Shown: one piece after another, positions 62,856 through 64,000 of the stretch
Position numbering within the stretch: position 1 is the first letter of the stretch
Layout: every line of letters starts with the position of its first letter
Assembly: GCF_001687365.1 (NCBI RefSeq)
Contig: NZ_LGLV01000011.1
Span: forward strand, 124,001 to 188,000
Source of the DNA: Pararhizobium polonicum
GTDB taxonomy: Bacteria > Pseudomonadota > Alphaproteobacteria > Rhizobiales > Rhizobiaceae
Length of the DNA stretch: 64,000 bases
Direction of reading: 5' to 3'
Translations under genes and position numbers: made by a program
Notes under the pieces: model-generated
Told to the model about the DNA's origin: nothing
Seen by the model: the letters and a program-made list of their open reading frames with translations, nothing else
Database searches by the model: none

Positions 62856-63358
62856 TTATCCGTCCCGAAGAGCCAGGTGATATCGCGGCGATCCATACCG
62901 TCACAATCGCTGCTTTCAAGGATCATCCGCACAGCGAACAGACCGAACACCTGATCATCGATCGTCTGCGGGTGGCGGGAATGCTCCATCTCTCGCTGGT
63001 TGCGGAACTGCAGGGCGAGGTCGTTGGCCATGCCGCGTTCTCCCGCGTCGAACTGTCTGACGGTTCGAGGGACTGGTTCGGACTTGGCCCGATATCGGTT
63101 CTGCCGTCACATCATGGGCAAGGCATCGGCGGTGCCTTGATCCGTAGAGGGCTGGACAGACTGCGAGAGCAGGCGGCGGCCGGATGCGTTGTGATGGGGG
63201 ATCCGGATTTCTATCGCAAATTCGGTTTCCGCAACGATCCCCGGTTCGTCCTCAAGGATTGTGCGCCGCAGTATTTTTTGGCGCAGCCCTTGTCCTCGGC
63301 GGGGGGCTCCGGCATGGTGATCTATAACGCGGCGTTTTACGCCGGTGCAGACGAATAG
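62852..63358 (+). CDS. GNAT-family N-acetyltransferase (YhbS-like)
   Basis: A 168-residue GNAT acetyltransferase. Core blocks are MIIRPEEPGDIAAIHTVTIAAF at the start, GLGPISVLPSHHGQGIGGALIRRGL (acetyl-CoA-binding Q/R-x-x-G-x-G/A) and VVMGDPDFYRKFGF. The last block is typical of the YhbS-like group. The acceptor is unknown. It overlaps the glmS stop by 4 bases (ATGA), so it is translated from the glmS mRNA; the DUF502 gene follows after 10 bases. Confidence 0.88.
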   Translation: MIIRPEEPGDIAAIHTVTIAAFKDHPHSEQTEHLIIDRLRVAGMLHLSLVAELQGEVVGHAAFSRVELSDGSRDWFGLGPISVLPSHHGQGIGGALIRRGLDRLREQAAAGCVVMGDPDFYRKFGFRNDPRFVLKDCAPQYFLAQPLSSAGGSGMVIYNAAFYAGADE

Positions 63359-63368
63359 ACGGAGCGGC

Positions 63369-64000
63369 ATGACAGACAAACCGGCACGTGGGTTTCTGGC
63401 CACACGGTTGAGGAATTATTTCCTGACCGGCCTGATCATCTGTGCGCCGCTTGCCATCACCGCCTGGATCACCTGGTCGTTCATCCTCTGGGCCGACAGC
63501 TGGGTAAAACCCTACCTGCCGTTCGACTACAATCCCGACAATTTCCTGCCCTATCCGGTCCCCGGCTTCGGCCTTTTGACCGCTTTGATGCTGATCACGC
63601 TGGTCGGTTTCTTCGCCGCCAATCTCATCGGCCGCAGCATCGTCGGTTTCGGCGAATCCCTTCTCGTGCGCACGCCGCTGGTCCGCTCGATCTACAAGGG
63701 CCTGAAGCAGATCTTCCAGACGGTGCTGCAGGATCAGTCGAACTCGTTCAAGAAGGCCGGCCTGATCGAATATCCGAGCGCCGGCCTCTGGGCGCTGGTG
63801 TTCATCGCGACGGATGCCAAGGGCGAGATGGCGATCAAGTTCACCGAGCGTGGCCTCGACATGGTCGCGGTGTTCCTGCCGCCGACGCCGGTGCCGACAG
63901 CCGGATTCCTGATTTTCGTTCAGCGTGAAAAGATCGTCCCGCTCGATATGAGCCCCGAGGACGCTGCCAAGCTGCTGCTCTCCGGCGGTCTGGTCGCGCC
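63369..64000 (+). CDS. DUF502 membrane protein (partial, cut by window end)
   Basis: The first 210 codons of a gene that runs past the window end. The product has an N-terminal basic stretch, two hydrophobic helices (about residues 17-40 and 62-82) and the DUF502 pattern RTPLVRSIYKGLKQIFQTV, then PTPVPTAGFLIFV. Function unknown; family members are membrane proteins. The ATG at 63369 follows GGAG by 5 bases. It lies 10 bases after the GNAT gene and is probably co-transcribed with glmS. Confidence 0.88.
   Translation, partial: MTDKPARGFLATRLRNYFLTGLIICAPLAITAWITWSFILWADSWVKPYLPFDYNPDNFLPYPVPGFGLLTALMLITLVGFFAANLIGRSIVGFGESLLVRTPLVRSIYKGLKQIFQTVLQDQSNSFKKAGLIEYPSAGLWALVFIATDAKGEMAIKFTERGLDMVAVFLPPTPVPTAGFLIFVQREKIVPLDMSPEDAAKLLLSGGLVA

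Overview
The window looks like chromosomal DNA of an alphaproteobacterium, most likely a member of the Rhizobiaceae (Rhizobium/Agrobacterium group). The evidence is high GC, DUF1127 genes beside CCUCCUCCC-loop small RNAs, phosphatidylcholine synthase, a class I PHA synthase, a mitochondrial-type complex I accessory subunit, and the gene pairs pcs-qor and trpD-trpC-moaC-moeA. This is mostly core housekeeping DNA. I see no transposase, integrase, CRISPR array or prophage.

Layout. 1-5.6 kb: an unknown membrane-anchored protein converging on trmFO; a minus-strand locus with two DUF1127 genes and two tandem small RNAs of the alpha-r14 (NfeR1 / CcsR 'cuckoo') type; then a coupled DUF2157/GDYXXLXY membrane pair. 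5.7-12.7 kb: tRNA-Leu, trigger factor, a large RTX-type calcium-binding secreted protein with a long AT-rich upstream region, and the soluble transhydrogenase sthA. 13-23.5 kb: corA, a minus-strand run phaC-sfsA-map-radC, a SHOCT lipoprotein, an AlaC-like aminotransferase, hom and recJ. 23.5-32.7 kb: two identical tRNA-Glu genes with near-identical promoters, an M15 peptidase lipoprotein, gloA, a two-domain cold shock protein with a DUF192 protein, tRNA-Pro, a complex I accessory subunit, tRNA-Arg, an odd SGNH hydrolase, an XRE regulator with two very small membrane proteins, a GlxA-type regulator, a lipoprotein and tRNA-Lys.

32.8-48.2 kb: ccdA, an AEC permease, a UbiH-type hydroxylase, pcs-qor, a complete BMP-type nucleoside ABC transporter, and a complete YtfQ/YtfR/YtfT/YjfF-type (galactofuranose) ABC transporter ending in its probable FadR-type regulator. 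48.3-64 kb: a CNNM/CorC transporter, a 48-residue membrane protein, the minus-strand run ppiD-like - trpD - trpC - moaC - moeA, a Na/Pi cotransporter, a large membrane protein of unknown role, glmU, glmS, a GNAT acetyltransferase, and a DUF502 gene cut by the window end.

The least ordinary parts are the tandem CCUCCUCCC small RNAs with a cluster of four extra hairpins upstream, the trio of an XRE regulator and two tiny membrane proteins (25 and 47 residues), and the SGNH hydrolase with an inserted phage-like module next to tRNA-Arg. I found no strong candidate for a wholly undescribed system. Assignments rest on reading motifs, not on database searches.
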